Shown here: positions 11,367-22,214 of the stretch, piece after piece
How positions within the stretch are numbered: the first letter of the stretch is position 1
Layout of the letters: the number at the start of each line of letters is the position of its first letter
Assembly (NCBI RefSeq): GCF_000003815.2
Contig: NC_049986.1
Span: forward strand, 11,019,942 to 11,083,941
Reading direction: 5' to 3'
Source: Branchiostoma floridae
Lineage: Eukaryota > Chordata > Leptocardii > Amphioxiformes > Branchiostomatidae
DNA length: 64,000 bases
The notes under the pieces: generated by a model
Told to the model about the DNA's origin: nothing
Databases searched by the model: none
The model's input: only the letters and a program-made list of their open reading frames with translations
Made by a program: the position numbers and the translations under genes

Positions 11367-11650
11367 TTCGTAACTTGGAATCCAGTCTAGTTGTGGCATG
11401 GCCAACCGTAGTTAGTGTAGGCTCTTTACGGGGCCAGTGAAGCTCTGAGCCGCTCATGTAATCATTCACACCCGGTAGCATTTTCCCGGTAGGACTTTGC
11501 CCAGTGGGAGTTAATTAATAGGATAGCACATTTAACTCCCACCGTGCAAAACTCCTACCGGGTGTGAAAGATTACCCAGGCGGCGGAAAGACCCTCCTGT
11601 CCCGACGGTAGCCTGGCCAATCCACGGTAGACTGGATTCCAGGTGAGTGG
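11367..11650. mobile_element. Palindromic MITE
   Basis: The two halves fold on a centre near 11520. CACCCGGTAG...GTGGGAGTTAA on the left pairs with TTAACTCCCACC...CTACCGGGTG on the right. Farther out, CCAGTCTAGTTGTGGCATGG pairs with the inverted sequence at 11611-11633. Open frames in it are incidental. Confidence 0.65.
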
Positions 11651-11800
11651 GTTCGAAAACTCTGATGTGCTCCGACGTTGCATATACTTTTGGTAAAAGG
11701 ACTTAACACGAATTTCCTCAATTTAGTCAAGCTTCGGTATTATTAGGTACGTCCTTCGGAGAGGACGATACATAGAGGTCACGTGTATATGAAGAGACAC
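11640..11800 (+). repeat. SINE-like relic (plus)
   Basis: A B-box-like GTGGGTTCGAAAACTC is followed by GGACTTAACACGAATTTCCTC. The latter resembles the GGCACTTTACACGA...TTCCTCAC segment seen in the relics at 20905-21120 and 22836-22945. The head is poorly preserved. Confidence 0.4.
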
Positions 11801-12191
11801 ATCGAAAGCACGTCTGAAAATAACACAACACACTTATTGCAAAAAGTAGGGACCCTTCCCGATGTCAGTGGATCAATTAAATTTATTCAAATATGCAGCT
11901 TGTACTCTTCAATACAAATCTGGTGTGTTATGCCATGGGGTGGTTTATAGGAAATGCCATAAAAACAAGTTATAAACAAATCGGCAAGGGGTGAATTTTT
12001 CAAATTACTGCTGAAGGAAAAAACAAACGATTTCCACAAGTAAATAATTGTATGATACAGAGGTTTGATTTTATTTATTGAAATTGCGAAAAAAATATTA
12101 TATAAAAGACAACAGAACACTCAGAACGTAAACAAATGGTCATGAGCATGATTTGTGGATATTTTTCGGTAAACACTTTTATTTTCCAGCA

Positions 12192-12274
12192 AACATCCCG
12201 GCCGGGCCCCGTTTTGGAAATGTGACCTAGGCCTTATAGGTCACATTTCCAGACCGGGGTCCGGCCGGGATGTT
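12192..12274. repeat. 83-bp palindrome
   Basis: Two arms of about 41 bp (AACATCCCGGCCGGRCCCCG at each outer end, GGAAATGTGACCTA toward the centre) form a nearly complete hairpin with few mismatches. It probably is a tiny foldback element. Confidence 0.8.
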
Positions 12275-12459
12275 CAAAGAAACGAAGAATCAAATTATAC
12301 ACCTAGAAAAATACACAAATTAATCCCTTGAATCTTATTTTGACATTTTGTGTATTTTGATGTCTTTTGTATCATTTTTTTCGCTCCCGAAAGCTGTCCG
12401 TCAGGGCTCCTTTTTTTTAAAAGTGACCTAAGTCTTACCCGGCGGTCAAGGATGCCTGT

Positions 12460-12580
12460 TATGGTAGCAGAACACAGTTTTCGGCCTATGGGGATTTATA
12501 TAGTTAAGGACCACAAGGTGACTGACATCGACGCTTATAAAATCATAGTAGGGTGCAGTTTTCAAGCACGACAAACTTAA
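12460..12580 (+). repeat. Dispersed repeat (copy 1)
   Basis: The segment CGGCCTATGGGGATTTATAT through CATAGTAGGGTGCAG matches, in opposite orientation, 16790-16930 (CGCCTATGGGGAATTACATG ... GCAGGGTGCAG). It is an old interspersed repeat of unknown class. Confidence 0.5.
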
Positions 12581-14110
12581 ATGTTGAAGTCGAGGGTAAA
12601 ACCTACCAAAATAATTGAAAAACAGAAAAAGTTGTCGTTTTGAATTTCTTTAAAGCCCTCTTTTAAATTGTGTCAAGCGGGGTCATGCGGAACTGCAGCT
12701 GACTAACCGAGGCAGGCAGCTGTAAAGGTCACGCGCATCTATACACCAAATGGACAAAACCTTACACATACCACATAAAAGTCGACTCCTTAAACTACCA
12801 TATAGCAAAGCTCATCCCCCGCTGTCTTTCACGTTATGGTGTTTACAGGCGCTTCCAGATTTCGGCCGTATTGTGGGCTGCGAGTGACGGTCTAGTGGTG
12901 CGTACGGAAGCTCACATTCCGGTTCAGGTCCGGACTCGAGTCCAGAGAATCCCGGTCAGGTCCGGTTTTTGACTTTTTNNNNNNNNNNNNNNNNNNNNNN
13001 NNNNNNNNNNNNNNNNNNNNNNNNNNNNNNNNNNNNNNNNNNNNNNNNNNNNNNNNNNNNNNNNNNNNNNNNNNNNNNNNNNNNNNNNNNNNNNNNNNNN
13101 NNNNNNNNNNNNNNNNNNNNNNNNNNNNNNNNNNNNNNNNNNNNNNNNNNNNNNNNNNNNNNNNNNNNNNNNNNNNNNNNNNNNNNNNNNNNNNNNNNNN
13201 NNNNNNNNNNNNNNNNNNNNNNNNNNNNNNNNNNNNNNNNNNNNNNNNNNNNNNNNNNNNNNNNNNNNNNNNNNNNNNNNNNNNNNNNNNNNNNNNNNNN
13301 NNNNNNNNNNNNNNNNNNNNNNNNNNNNNNNNNNNNNNNNNNNNNNNNNNNNNNNNTGATTGATATAAATCACAAAATGCATTTTCAGAATGATATAAGT
13401 ACACTAGTCTGATACATAACTCCATCCATAGTATAAATATTAACGTAATTAAATGATGATAAGACAGTTGAAGTGTTTTCGGACAAGGAGGGTTGGGTCC
13501 TTGTATTCCCATTATTGCATATACTTGAGTCTCGACATAAGATTTATTTTATTGTATTCACCTGTCCTCAAGCAATCTCCAATATGAAGCCTCTACCATG
13601 AATTGACCAGAAAAAAAGTATGAAATGTCTTTTATCAGTTATGTAGATAAGGTATTCATTAGAATATCGCACATTTGTTATATGTACCTAGCCTATGGGT
13701 ATCTTCAATATGACTCCAATATGACTGTTTTTCTAGTATTTAGAAACTCTATCAGGTGTTTTACCCGTGTTTCTTAAGACTGGTACTTTACCAGTGTTTT
13801 TGTAGCATTTCGCAACAGGTATATGAACTTGCGCGTAGTTAGCGTTTACAATAAGAAACTATTATTCACTTGTGTTTTTGTTAGTGCTTTGGAAATATTT
13901 CCAACACAAGAAAGAAAATACTGTGACAAATTGAAAACATATAGCTGACGTATTCCGTACCATGGACGGTGTTGATTTATACGTTCGCAGTAGCACTGTT
14001 TTTATGCCACCTCAGATGCAAAAATTGTCTTTTTTATTTCAATGTCATGTTTGCGCCGAACAATATAGTATCGACTTTCGAGGTATGACATCTTACGGTA
14101 CGGTAATAAG
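12581..14110. other. Intergenic sequence with an N gap
   Basis: 378 N lie at 12979-13356. Just before the gap is a cluster of GGTTCAGGTCCGGACT-like sequence, related to 15735-15815 and 31330-31378. The remainder is AT-rich with no supported exon. Frames through the N run are artefacts. Confidence 0.5.
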
Positions 14111-14136
14111 GTGCCATATAGGTACCAGGTAACACA

Positions 14137-14430
14137 AAAAGTTAAAGTTAAAGTTAAAGTTTGCCCATGCATCTACAGACGCGTAGGGTGGCGCCCATCC
14201 CCACTTCGAAGCCCTTGGGCCACACATGTGCAAGCCACTACAGCAGGGGGCTGGTCCGCTGGTAGTGATGTGTGTTTAACTTCCATACTCTTCCTCATTA
14301 GTGCTGAGTGCTAAGCAGAGAAAGCAGCATGTACCATTTTTAGAGTCTTTGGTATGACTCGGCCGGGGATCGAACTCACGACCTACCGAATGCAAGGCGA
14401 ACACTCTACCCACTAGGCCATTGCACCGGT
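14137..14430 (-). repeat. tRNA-derived SINE (minus)
   Basis: Read on the minus strand it starts with a tRNA-like head. The A box is TGGCCTAGTGGGTAG (about 14407-14421) and the B box is GAGTTCGATCCCCGG (14363-14377). A tRNA-unrelated body follows, then a 3' tail of repeated TTTAAC at 14137-14158. The boxes are internal RNA polymerase III promoter elements. Spacing and tail are those of a SINE, not a functional tRNA. Confidence 0.8.
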
Positions 14431-14502
14431 GATGAAATGAGCAAATATATGTCATACATTGGAAAAAAAACAGAAAATGTATAGTATACTAATTAGGGCT
14501 CC

Positions 14503-14632
14503 CCAGGTGCAGTATAGTACCAGGTAGCGCACCTGTAATATGTAGTAACCAGGTAACACACCATATACGTTACTCCCCAGGTGCAGTATAGTACCAGGTA
14601 GCGCACCTGTAATATGTAGTAACCAGCTGCTC
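14503..14632 (+). repeat. Two exact 52-bp direct repeats
   Basis: CCCCAGGTGCAGTATAGTAC and the following 32 bases occur twice, 73 bp apart, separated by a short AACACACCATATACGTTA spacer. Similar GGTACCAGGTAACAC is at about 14121. Confidence 0.8.
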
Positions 14633-14635
14633 TTG

Positions 14636-15262
14636 GGGGGGGGGGAGCGAAAACGCTAAAGGGGGCGAAAACGCTAGTGATCTCGCCCCCCGGGGGGGGG
14701 GGGGGCCAAATCCCTGGGGGGGGGGGGGGAAAACCCTTTTCCACCGGGACAAAAACGGTTTTTTTTTTTGGGCCCCCCCGGAAAAACCCCCCCCGAAAAA
14801 AATTTCGGGAACCCGAAGGGGGACCCTTTGGAAAAAGAACAAATGATTTTGTCCGGAATTCCCCCCTTTTTGGGGTTTCCCGGTGGAAAAAAAAACCAGA
14901 GGGGAGGAGAGGCCAGGCCTTAGTCCAGTCCTTTCTCCCCAGTTTTTCTGGCCAACCAGCATGGGCCGTTTACCCTTTAGGGGTTTAAAAACCCCGGGGG
15001 GGGCCAAAACCCCCCCAAAAAAATTTTTTGGGGGCCAAAAGGGCCCCGGGTTTTAAAATCCCCCCTTCCCAAGTTTTCCCAAACCGAAACCCGGCCCGGG
15101 TCCAAACCCGACCCGGACCCTTTCCCCTGGGCCCGAAACCAACCTTAATTTTTTGTTCCGGGACCCCCCTTTAAACTAATGCCTAAAAAGCCCTAGTCCA
15201 AAAAAAAGTGGAATAACCAAAAAAAAGAACCCGCCTAATTTGGCTGGGAAAAAAAGGATTTC
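14636..15262 (+). other. Low-quality duplicate of 15363-15915 (assembly artefact)
   Basis: This stretch aligns base for base with 15363-15915, but isolated bases are replaced so that they join neighbouring homopolymers. For example, CACCGGGACAAAAACGG stands against CACCGGTACAAAACCGG. It ends at the 100-N gap beyond which the clean copy starts. The pattern fits a poor read tail retained in the consensus. All open frames here, including proline/glycine-rich ones, should be discarded. Confidence 0.9.
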
Positions 15263-15362
15263 NNNNNNNNNNNNNNNNNNNNNNNNNNNNNNNNNNNNNN
15301 NNNNNNNNNNNNNNNNNNNNNNNNNNNNNNNNNNNNNNNNNNNNNNNNNNNNNNNNNNNNNN

Positions 15363-15960
15363 GGGGGGGGGGGGGCGAGATCGCTGTCACACCGGTACAA
15401 AACCGGTTTTTCTTATTGGACCCGTCCGGAAAAACCGCACCTGAAAAAAATTCGGTGAACCGGATGTGGGACCTATTGGAAAATGAACAGATGATATGAT
15501 CAGGAATTCACACGTTTTTGGGCTTACCTGTTGAAGAAAATAACAAGAGGGAAGTAGAGTCGAGTCTATAGTCTAGTCATTTCTACCAAGTTTTACTGTC
15601 AATCGAGCATGGGCAGTTAGCCTTGTAGGGTTGTAAAACGCCAGTGGGAGTCGAATACTCCACAAAACAGATTTATTGGTAGCGAAATGGACCATGGTTT
15701 TGAGTATCGTCCATTCACATGTTTTCACATACTGAATCCGGTCCAGGTTCAGATCCGGACCTGGACCTGTTCCTCTGGACCTGAACCGAACCTGAATTTT
15801 CTGTACCGGTACCCACCTTAATACTAATGCATAGAATGCCATAGTCAAAGAAGATGTGAAATAACAAAAAAGAAGAACCTGCATATATTGCTTGGTATAC
15901 AATGTATTTCCAACCTCTTCATTTTCATTATCGGGGCAACTTCTTTTGGTCAAACTTTTT
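15363..15960 (+). other. Clean copy of the duplicated segment
   Basis: This is the readable version of the corrupted sequence upstream of the gap. It includes a cluster of GGACCTGGACCTG/GGACCTGAACC repeats at about 15735-15815. No gene is supported. Confidence 0.6.
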
Positions 15961-17122
15961 TTTAAAATTCTATTCGCACGCTCGCATTTGTTTTGGGGGT
16001 TCCCCGAAGGAAGTCATACATATAGCGACACCTAACGTTAGTATTATCTTGTACCGGCAGTTCGTTCAAGTGACAATGAAGAGGGGTAAAGAAAAGTAAA
16101 TATGCATATCTTATCTAGTTGCAGAGATATGTTTTGGCTTTAGAAATATTGTTTATATGTCTGACTTTCAGCATCGCATTACTCAGATATATCTGGTATG
16201 CAAAGAATTGTACATACTCTGATAACGTAGCTTTCTCAAAGACAAGATCCTCCTTTGCTGCTTTTGGAGCGGTGACGTTTTTTCTATTTTTTTATTTGCG
16301 ATTCGCTGATTGTCGATTTTTGACATGGCCATGGGTTAGGGTTCTTTATGGCTATGGTGGGGTGGTGGGCTCCCCAAATCACCCTTTCCGAGCATGGCGG
16401 AACTTTGTTACCTTGTTGCGAATCGCGAATCTGCGCTTGGGCCACATCAAGTAAATTTTATGGATGACATCTGCGCGCTCATTATTTTCGGCTGATTTCA
16501 GAAAAAACAACAGAATTTTTTCTTCCTTGGAGATGGTCGGATCATTAAGACAAAAATTACCAAATTTATCAAATATTTTGTATTGTAGCCTTGTGATTAT
16601 AACGTTACTTGTAGAAGTGACACTTGGAAGGTACCCAGGACTGTAGTTGTAAAAGATAGTTGGATAGTAAAGTGGCATCACTATGGAAGCCATGAATGTA
16701 GTTATCAATTTTGTCAGTGACACCAGTCTACCACACTAGTTTCATCTTTGCTCATTTTCAGATATATTGTAGGTTGTGTCCTGCACTTCAACATTCTAAA
16801 TTCTTGTAAATTGTTTCTGCACCCTGCTATAAATTTTGAGGAGTCGAACCTCCTCACTTTGGGGCCCTTAACCATGTAATTCCCCATAGGCGAAATACTG
16901 TGCACTGACACCTTGTGGCGGGTCGAGGAGAACAAAAAGAACTGCGCATGCACGAAGAATATCACCTGCAGGTCGGACATACCTGTACCTGCTTCGAATA
17001 TATGATTTAGGTTTACATGAATGACAACATTGTCATACAAGATTACCTTACATACACCTTGTTTATTATGGTACTAGTCTTTTCATTAATATACTGAAGT
17101 GGAAAAGAACACACCAGACTTG
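15961..17122. other. Intergenic; dispersed repeat (copy 2) on minus at 16790-16930
   Basis: The inverted copy of the repeat at 12460-12580 is the only recognisable feature. The longest frames lack exon borders or domains. Confidence 0.45.
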
Positions 17123-17366
17123 AGGTGCACTCTCACTGCACTTGCGTCAAGCTTGCGTCACTGTGGGGTTCGTTCACTGCGTCACTGCTTTGTTATTTTC
17201 TCCGTTCTTTGTAGTTTGATAATGCGTAATACGTAAAAGTATGACTCAGAAGACGACAAAATACACACAAAGTAAGAAACTTCGTTCTTCATCTCATAAT
17301 TTCGCTGAATATCTTTCGAACCTCGTAGTGACGCAAGCTTGACGCAAATGCAGTGAGATTGCACCT
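17123..17366. mobile_element. 244-bp MITE
   Basis: Long imperfect terminal inverted repeats of about 40 bp: AGGTGCACTCTCACTGCACT then TGCGTCAAGCTTGCGTCACT on the left, and the inverted sequence AGTGACGCAAGCTTGACGCA ... GATTGCACCT on the right. Confidence 0.8.
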
Positions 17367-17578
17367 TTACACCAGATATCAGTGCACAGATGTGACAGCA
17401 GCTAAGGTAATACAGACATTACTATTTTCAACGGCCTGTCACACCTAACCTTGTACAAATGTATTACGCATTTGGTCAGTTTTCAACAACTGATCATGCT
17501 GCTGTCCTCAGTTGCACAAAGACTAAGAGAAGTAGATAGTATGATACATAAAACTAGTGCCTGATCAACTATATGATA

Positions 17579-17948
17579 CAATAAATCAGGGCTCTAGCTA
17601 GCTCGACATTTGTTTTTCCGTCAGCCAATTCCCATTGTCGCGAAAACACTATTCCAGGAGTTAAAGAGACTGAACTGAGACCTTGAAAAACTGGTTTTAA
17701 TGTGATTATCGTATGCGAAAGGGCACCGACACACATTATCAACAATCATAACAATAGAAAAAAAACAGTGTGTGGCTTTTACGGCCGTGGACGGCGTCCC
17801 CAAGCAGCCTGTAGCTTCCACCAAGGAGCTTTTATCAGATTTTTGTCCGTCAAAGTTGACGGTTTGGTTTTAAAATTTTTCCGTCACACGCAGCAAATTT
17901 CCGTCAATTGACGGAAAAACGGACACTGGCTAGAGCCCTGCAATGAAT
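17579..17948. mobile_element. hAT-type MITE with 8-bp target duplication
   Basis: The element spans 17587-17940 (354 bp), with termini CAGGGCTCTAGC and GCTAGAGCCCTG. The flanks CAATAAAT and CAATGAAT form an 8-bp target duplication with one mismatch. Terminal CAGGG and 8-bp duplications are characteristic of the hAT superfamily. The interior is rich in CCGTCAA-type repeats. There is no transposase. Confidence 0.85.
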
Positions 17949-18499
17949 ACTATTGTCGGGTTTGACTTCTTTTTTTTATGTTTGTGATGCTACCTGAAGT
18001 GGAATCATACCATTTCCCCTTTAATCATGAAAGAAGTATGTATCAATATCACGACCTGGACGACCCCAACGTATAGAAACACTAGAAAGGCCGACATTTG
18101 CTTGAGAGTATTTACAACATATTTCAGCCATCCTCCTCCCAATTCAACAATAGACAGTTCCAAAATCACCCATGTGTGAAAATGTACTGCACTTCTGCTT
18201 AAAAGTCATTTCAACTAATCACACTTTAGCCCATAAATAAATCTTACAAAATTCCCCAGTGTTCCAGTGCACCCCATGTGAATTTGCACAATAGAGCAGT
18301 CCACAAATATACCCAATGAAAACATGGCCTTTTTAATAAGAAACCCAGTTCAAAACTGAATTTAGAAAAAAAAATCCCCCTGTGCATGAAAAGGTAAAAG
18401 ATCTTTCGATCCAGAAACGACGGAGATGAATCACTTTGAAGATATGACAGGAGAAGAAGAAAGAAGGAGAAAGAAGAAGCACGAACATTACAATTATAA

Positions 18500-18505
18500 T
18501 TTATT
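18500..18505 (-). terminator. Polyadenylation signal AATAAA for the transporter gene
   Basis: AATAAA on the minus strand, about 85 bp beyond the stop codon of the gene at 18591-19613. Confidence 0.5.
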
Positions 18506-18590
18506 TCATACCTGTGGGGCTGTGGCATAGCTGAAATATAAAAATAGTTGTCACATGACCAATCATTGTCGTGTGCAAAATTCTCTTTGC

Positions 18591-19613
18591 TCAGCCGTCT
18601 AAGTACAACTTCTCCATGAGTTCTCTGTGTCGCATCTCCTGACGATGCACCCACCAAGTGTGCCCTCCTGTCACAGCAATACCCAGCACTACAAGTGAAA
18701 CCCCAGCCAGTATCACAGGGCCGGGGAATTTTGACTGGAAAATGTAGTCCAGCAGTATGGTAAAGGGTATAGTCAGCGACAGTAACGTCGCCGTAACGCC
18801 AGCTTTTTCCATCTTGAACACAAGTTTCACAGACAATGACGAGTAAAGATCACATAGACATAGTCCGATAACGTACCCCATTGTTCGTGTAGACATTGTC
18901 CATCGCGGTGTCTCAAAAATGTAGGTCAATACCAGCAACAGTACCGTTCCTAACAGTTGTGTGTAAGTCATAACGGTCAGTATGGACATGTCCTGGAGTC
19001 CGATAAGTAATCGAATAATAACGTTATCCGGACCCTTGGTGAAAGCTGCTGCCAGTGGTAGAAGAATGGCGACCGTGAGCCACTGTGTCGAAGAAGCGGT
19101 CCCCATGCGCATTCCTACCGCCACAATGATAACTCCTACCGCACTGCAAAGGATCCCACAGAAGTCCATGACACCCACCGTTTCACGTAAGAAAACAAAT
19201 CCTATACAGGCAGTGAAGAGAGGAACCGATCCCTGTATGATGCCGAAGGCGATCCCTGGTACAACATAAACAAAGGACATAAATGCCAAGATGGTTGCCA
19301 TGTTGTCAACAACAGCTAACAGGAACAGGAACATCACTTGCGGTGTGTCCTCTGCTGTCATCTTCGGTCTAAAGCATGGCAGGACGATGAGACAAAAAAG
19401 GAACTGCACAAGTTTCGCCAAGAATATCAGCTGCAGCCCGGGCATACCTGCCTGACTACTCAAGGCCATAAACTCTGCTGCGAAGGCGCTTGATACTGAA
19501 TAAGAAACAGCACACAGCAGACTTGCGGCAGATCTCAGGTTAACTGCTGTCTTTGAAAACATGGAGTCCGCCGTGGGTTCCTCGTAAAAAGTTTTACCTG
19601 TAGTTGTCGCCAT
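18591..19613 (-). CDS. EamA/DMT-family transporter, SLC35G-like, 340 aa
   Basis: An intronless 340-codon gene with ATG at 19613 and TGA at 18591. After a short polar N-terminus the protein is almost wholly hydrophobic, with about ten predicted membrane segments in two similar halves. The first half includes the GIAFGIIQGSVPLFTACIGF stretch and FLRETVGVMDFCGILCSAVG. The second half ends with LDYIFQSKFPGPVILAGVSL before a charged, cytoplasmic-looking tail. This is the layout of the drug/metabolite transporter superfamily (two EamA repeats). Length and motifs fit the SLC35G group, which is commonly single-exon. The substrate cannot be read from sequence. It would act in a cell or organelle membrane. 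The family call is firm and the subfamily likely. Confidence 0.88.
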   Translation of the reverse strand: MATTTGKTFYEEPTADSMFSKTAVNLRSAASLLCAVSYSVSSAFAAEFMALSSQAGMPGLQLIFLAKLVQFLFCLIVLPCFRPKMTAEDTPQVMFLFLLAVVDNMATILAFMSFVYVVPGIAFGIIQGSVPLFTACIGFVFLRETVGVMDFCGILCSAVGVIIVAVGMRMGTASSTQWLTVAILLPLAAAFTKGPDNVIIRLLIGLQDMSILTVMTYTQLLGTVLLLVLTYIFETPRWTMSTRTMGYVIGLCLCDLYSSLSVKLVFKMEKAGVTATLLSLTIPFTILLDYIFQSKFPGPVILAGVSLVVLGIAVTGGHTWWVHRQEMRHRELMEKLYLDG

Positions 19614-19699
19614 GTTTTCAATGATGACGTGTTGCTATTCTGTGTGACCTGGTGCAAGTACTCGCTGACCCAGATCCTCCAAAGACCATACCAACCGGT

Positions 19700-19918
19700 T
19701 TACAAGAGGTGTCCAGAATTCAGAGTATCGAGTCCATAAGAACAAGTTGTTTTTAGAAAACCTTTCACCTCTGGCTTCATATTCTCAATGCCAGTATCTG
19801 GTGAGTATTCTGACTGTTCTCGTTGTCTGTTGTCTGAATCTGGAAATAGCTGAGTTGATCCCAAAAGTACTAGTAACACAGTGATAGCCCGAAGAAGAAT
19901 GACACCAATACCCATCAC
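19700..19918 (-). CDS. Small open frame with hydrophobic start, upstream of the transporter
   Basis: A 72-codon frame beginning MMGIGVILLRAITVLLVLLG and continuing as a polar segment. The start resembles a signal anchor or signal peptide. It lies 87 bp before the transporter ATG on the same strand. It could be an upstream open frame in that transcript, the first exon of another membrane or secreted protein (a possible GAG|GTGAAA donor follows codon 50), or chance. No family was recognised. Confidence 0.22.
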   Translation of the reverse strand: MMGIGVILLRAITVLLVLLGSTQLFPDSDNRQREQSEYSPDTGIENMKPEVKGFLKTTCSYGLDTLNSGHLL

Positions 19919-20044
19919 CGGTTAATAGAAAACTGGTCTCATTTGGCAGTCCGGTCTCAGGAGAATACCAGTGCGCCTCTGGGAGGTTGACTTCTGTTGT
20001 GGCTTCTGTTCTGGTTCAGGAGCCCACTCCGTGATCAACAGACT

Positions 20045-20230
20045 GTGACTGCAGAAACTTTCGCGGTGGTTTAATGTTCGCGGTTTTCGCGGAGGTCGCG
20101 AATTTAAAACCACCGCTAGCATTTTTCCATGTCAGTAAGAGACTACAGTGCATGGTGCTACAGCGAAAAGTTTATTTTCCTGCTACCGCGAAATTAAATC
20201 TCCGTGAACTTAAATGCATTTGCAGTACTC
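20045..20230. repeat. TTCGCGGT-rich palindromic repeat
   Basis: CTTTCGCGGTGGTTTTAAT-like sequence is paired with ATTTAAAACCACCGC, and CCGCGAAATTAAATCTCCG follows. It looks like a small inverted-repeat element. A related fragment (GTTTTCGCGGCGGTTTTAAG) is at 24930-24980, inside an intron of the DHRS1 gene. Confidence 0.55.
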
Positions 20231-20533
20231 TGTTGCTCTATTTAATTTTCTTTACAAAGTGTGCAACGATTGTGACTTCGATTGTCTTTTATTTAACATG
20301 ATTAAAATTATTACAAATTTGATCCAAAAACCATCTCGGTGACTTTGAATGGGCCCTATTATTGGTTAATCTTTTTCGATCTCAAAGTAATTCCTATGAC
20401 CTTACCAGATTGCTGTCATTCATTGCTGCCAAAGTCCATTCAGCGCGTAGCAATAGAAGACTCTGGGGTCGGCTGTGTCATCAGTGGTAACCGGTGAGGG
20501 TTATTGTTATATGCAGGGTCCATCCACTGGTTG

Positions 20534-20758
20534 TGTAACGCTGGTTCACCTTTATATCCGAGGTAACCTATATACGTTGTTGTGAAAACAGGGTATTTAG
20601 GGGTCGACACGTCGACTGACGGTAGTTTCAACCGGTAATGTTTCGAAAACATTGTAATTTGAAACTGCCTTTCGTCGAATTGATAATCCTAAACACCCTG
20701 CCACGTTTCAATACAACGGATATAGGTTACCCCGCGGATAAAGGTGAACTAATATAAC
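20534..20758. mobile_element. MITE of the GTAACGCTAGTTCACC family (copy 1)
   Basis: The left end GTAACGCTGGTTCACCTTTA is inverted at the right as AAAGGTGAACTAATATAAC. The interior includes GGTATTTAG, TTTCAA and TTTGAAAC blocks shared with the copies at 26675-26879 and 31080-31310. Confidence 0.8.
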
Positions 20759-20904
20759 AGTAATTCCAAGCAGATCTACCGGGGCAAAGCAGTATCCAAA
20801 GGCGTAATACTACTGGTCCCAGAGGGTCATTGGATAGTCTTTAGCTCTTTGGGCACTGTCTTGGTAGATCTGATTTGAGATTACCACGTTACACAATTAC
20901 AACC

Positions 20905-21120
20905 AGGTGGCGTCGTGTACGGTATAACTGTAGACCGCTCGACTCAGAATCTACGAAGCATGCACGACGAATATCACCTGCCTGAAGAATGCACCCACCG
21001 TGCCCCCGACGTTGTGCCATTGGGAAAGGCACTTTACACGACCTTCCTCACTTCACCCAGATGTAAAAATGGGTACCTGACTTCGGTCGGGGAGGCAAAA
21101 GGAAATGCTACCTTTACCTA
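20905..21120 (+). repeat. SINE relic (plus)
   Basis: A decayed tRNA-like head (GGTGGCGTCGTGTACGGTAT ... GACCGCTCGACTCAGAATCT) is followed by a body with GGGAAAGGCACTTTACACGA, CTTCCTCACTTCACCCAG and TGTAAAAATGGGTACCTG. The same body appears in weaker form at 11640-11800 and 22836-22945. Confidence 0.6.
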
Positions 21121-22214
21121 ATTTAAAAACCCACAGACGCTCTGGGATATCACATCGAAACATCAACCGATCTGTAAAAATCGCGCAATGATAAGAACAG
21201 GTGCACTAGGCGTATTACCAGCGAATCAATAGCTCACATACCGGTCGGACAAGCAATTTTCCTGCCGGCGGGCTTTTGGCACCAATGTAGAGTCAACAGG
21301 TGTCAGCATGTGTGTCAACTGATTACATCTTAAGTGGATGGGCAGAAGTGGTGAAGACATATTTAGGTGATTGAGTCCGATATATTGCGTTGTCAGCCTA
21401 TTTGAACTTAACAATACTTAATGATTAAAAGCGTTACTGGCACTCCTACATTTACCGTTAAGCGTTGCCGGGATCCCCCCCATGCAAACCCTCACAAGTA
21501 GCGTGTTGAGTCGAAATTTTAGCGTCGAAGCTGCTTACTTATGTACCGGCGACAATAATAACTAGTCGTATAAAAGCCTTAACGTTCAGAACATGTTTAG
21601 CTGAACCCTACATCTGCTTGAAGATGCTGACTTCCGACCTTTGAACCCTGTTACTTAAAACTGACCTTTGAGCCCTTTAGACCCGATTACTTATAAACTG
21701 GGTCTACCGTGGCAAGCCATTCAGGTAAAAGCGTGCCAGATTGAGTAAGCGGTGTGGGCACTAATACAGATGCGACTAGTTCAGCAAAAGTGTCTAATGT
21801 CGTTGTGGCCTGAAGTTTGTTGACAACAATATAAGCAAACTAAGGTAATTAGTTAATGTGTGCCTCTGGGTTTACGGAAAAATTTGGGCTGTAACATTGA
21901 TTGAGTACCAACATAGAGGGCCTGGACCAGCTGGTGAGGTGGTAGTGGTGAGGTACAACTTCAGACCATTTAACGCCTGAGGTCAGATTTCATGATAATT
22001 GTATAGTTACTAGCTTAGAATCTAATAGTATGTATAAGTTGCGCTAACTGACACATTTATTAACTGTTCGACCAATGGCAACTAGCAGCTTGAGAAATGA
22101 TTTTTGTATTTTAATGTTTTTATTTTATTTTGCATCTCTAAGCAGAGGTGGGCGGGACTACAATCAGTCTATTGACCTGGGTTGACTTTTTTAAAATCCT
22201 GTAGATTGTCGAAC
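21121..22214. other. Upstream region of DHRS1, nothing specific recognised
   Basis: No exon, repeat or core promoter motif could be assigned with confidence. The DHRS1 start codon follows directly, so the promoter should lie here. Confidence 0.4.

Noticed and set aside
12892..13512. Frames through N runs, here and at 15176-15458, 36323-37333 and 60748-61122
   Set aside because: Translated N blocks create artificial open frames.
14493..15007. Proline-rich and glycine-rich proteins
   Set aside because: They lie in the homopolymer-corrupted duplicate of 15363-15915.
18244..18657. 137-codon minus-strand frame overlapping the transporter end
   Set aside because: Another reading frame of the SLC35G-like gene and its 3' untranslated region, with no supporting signal.
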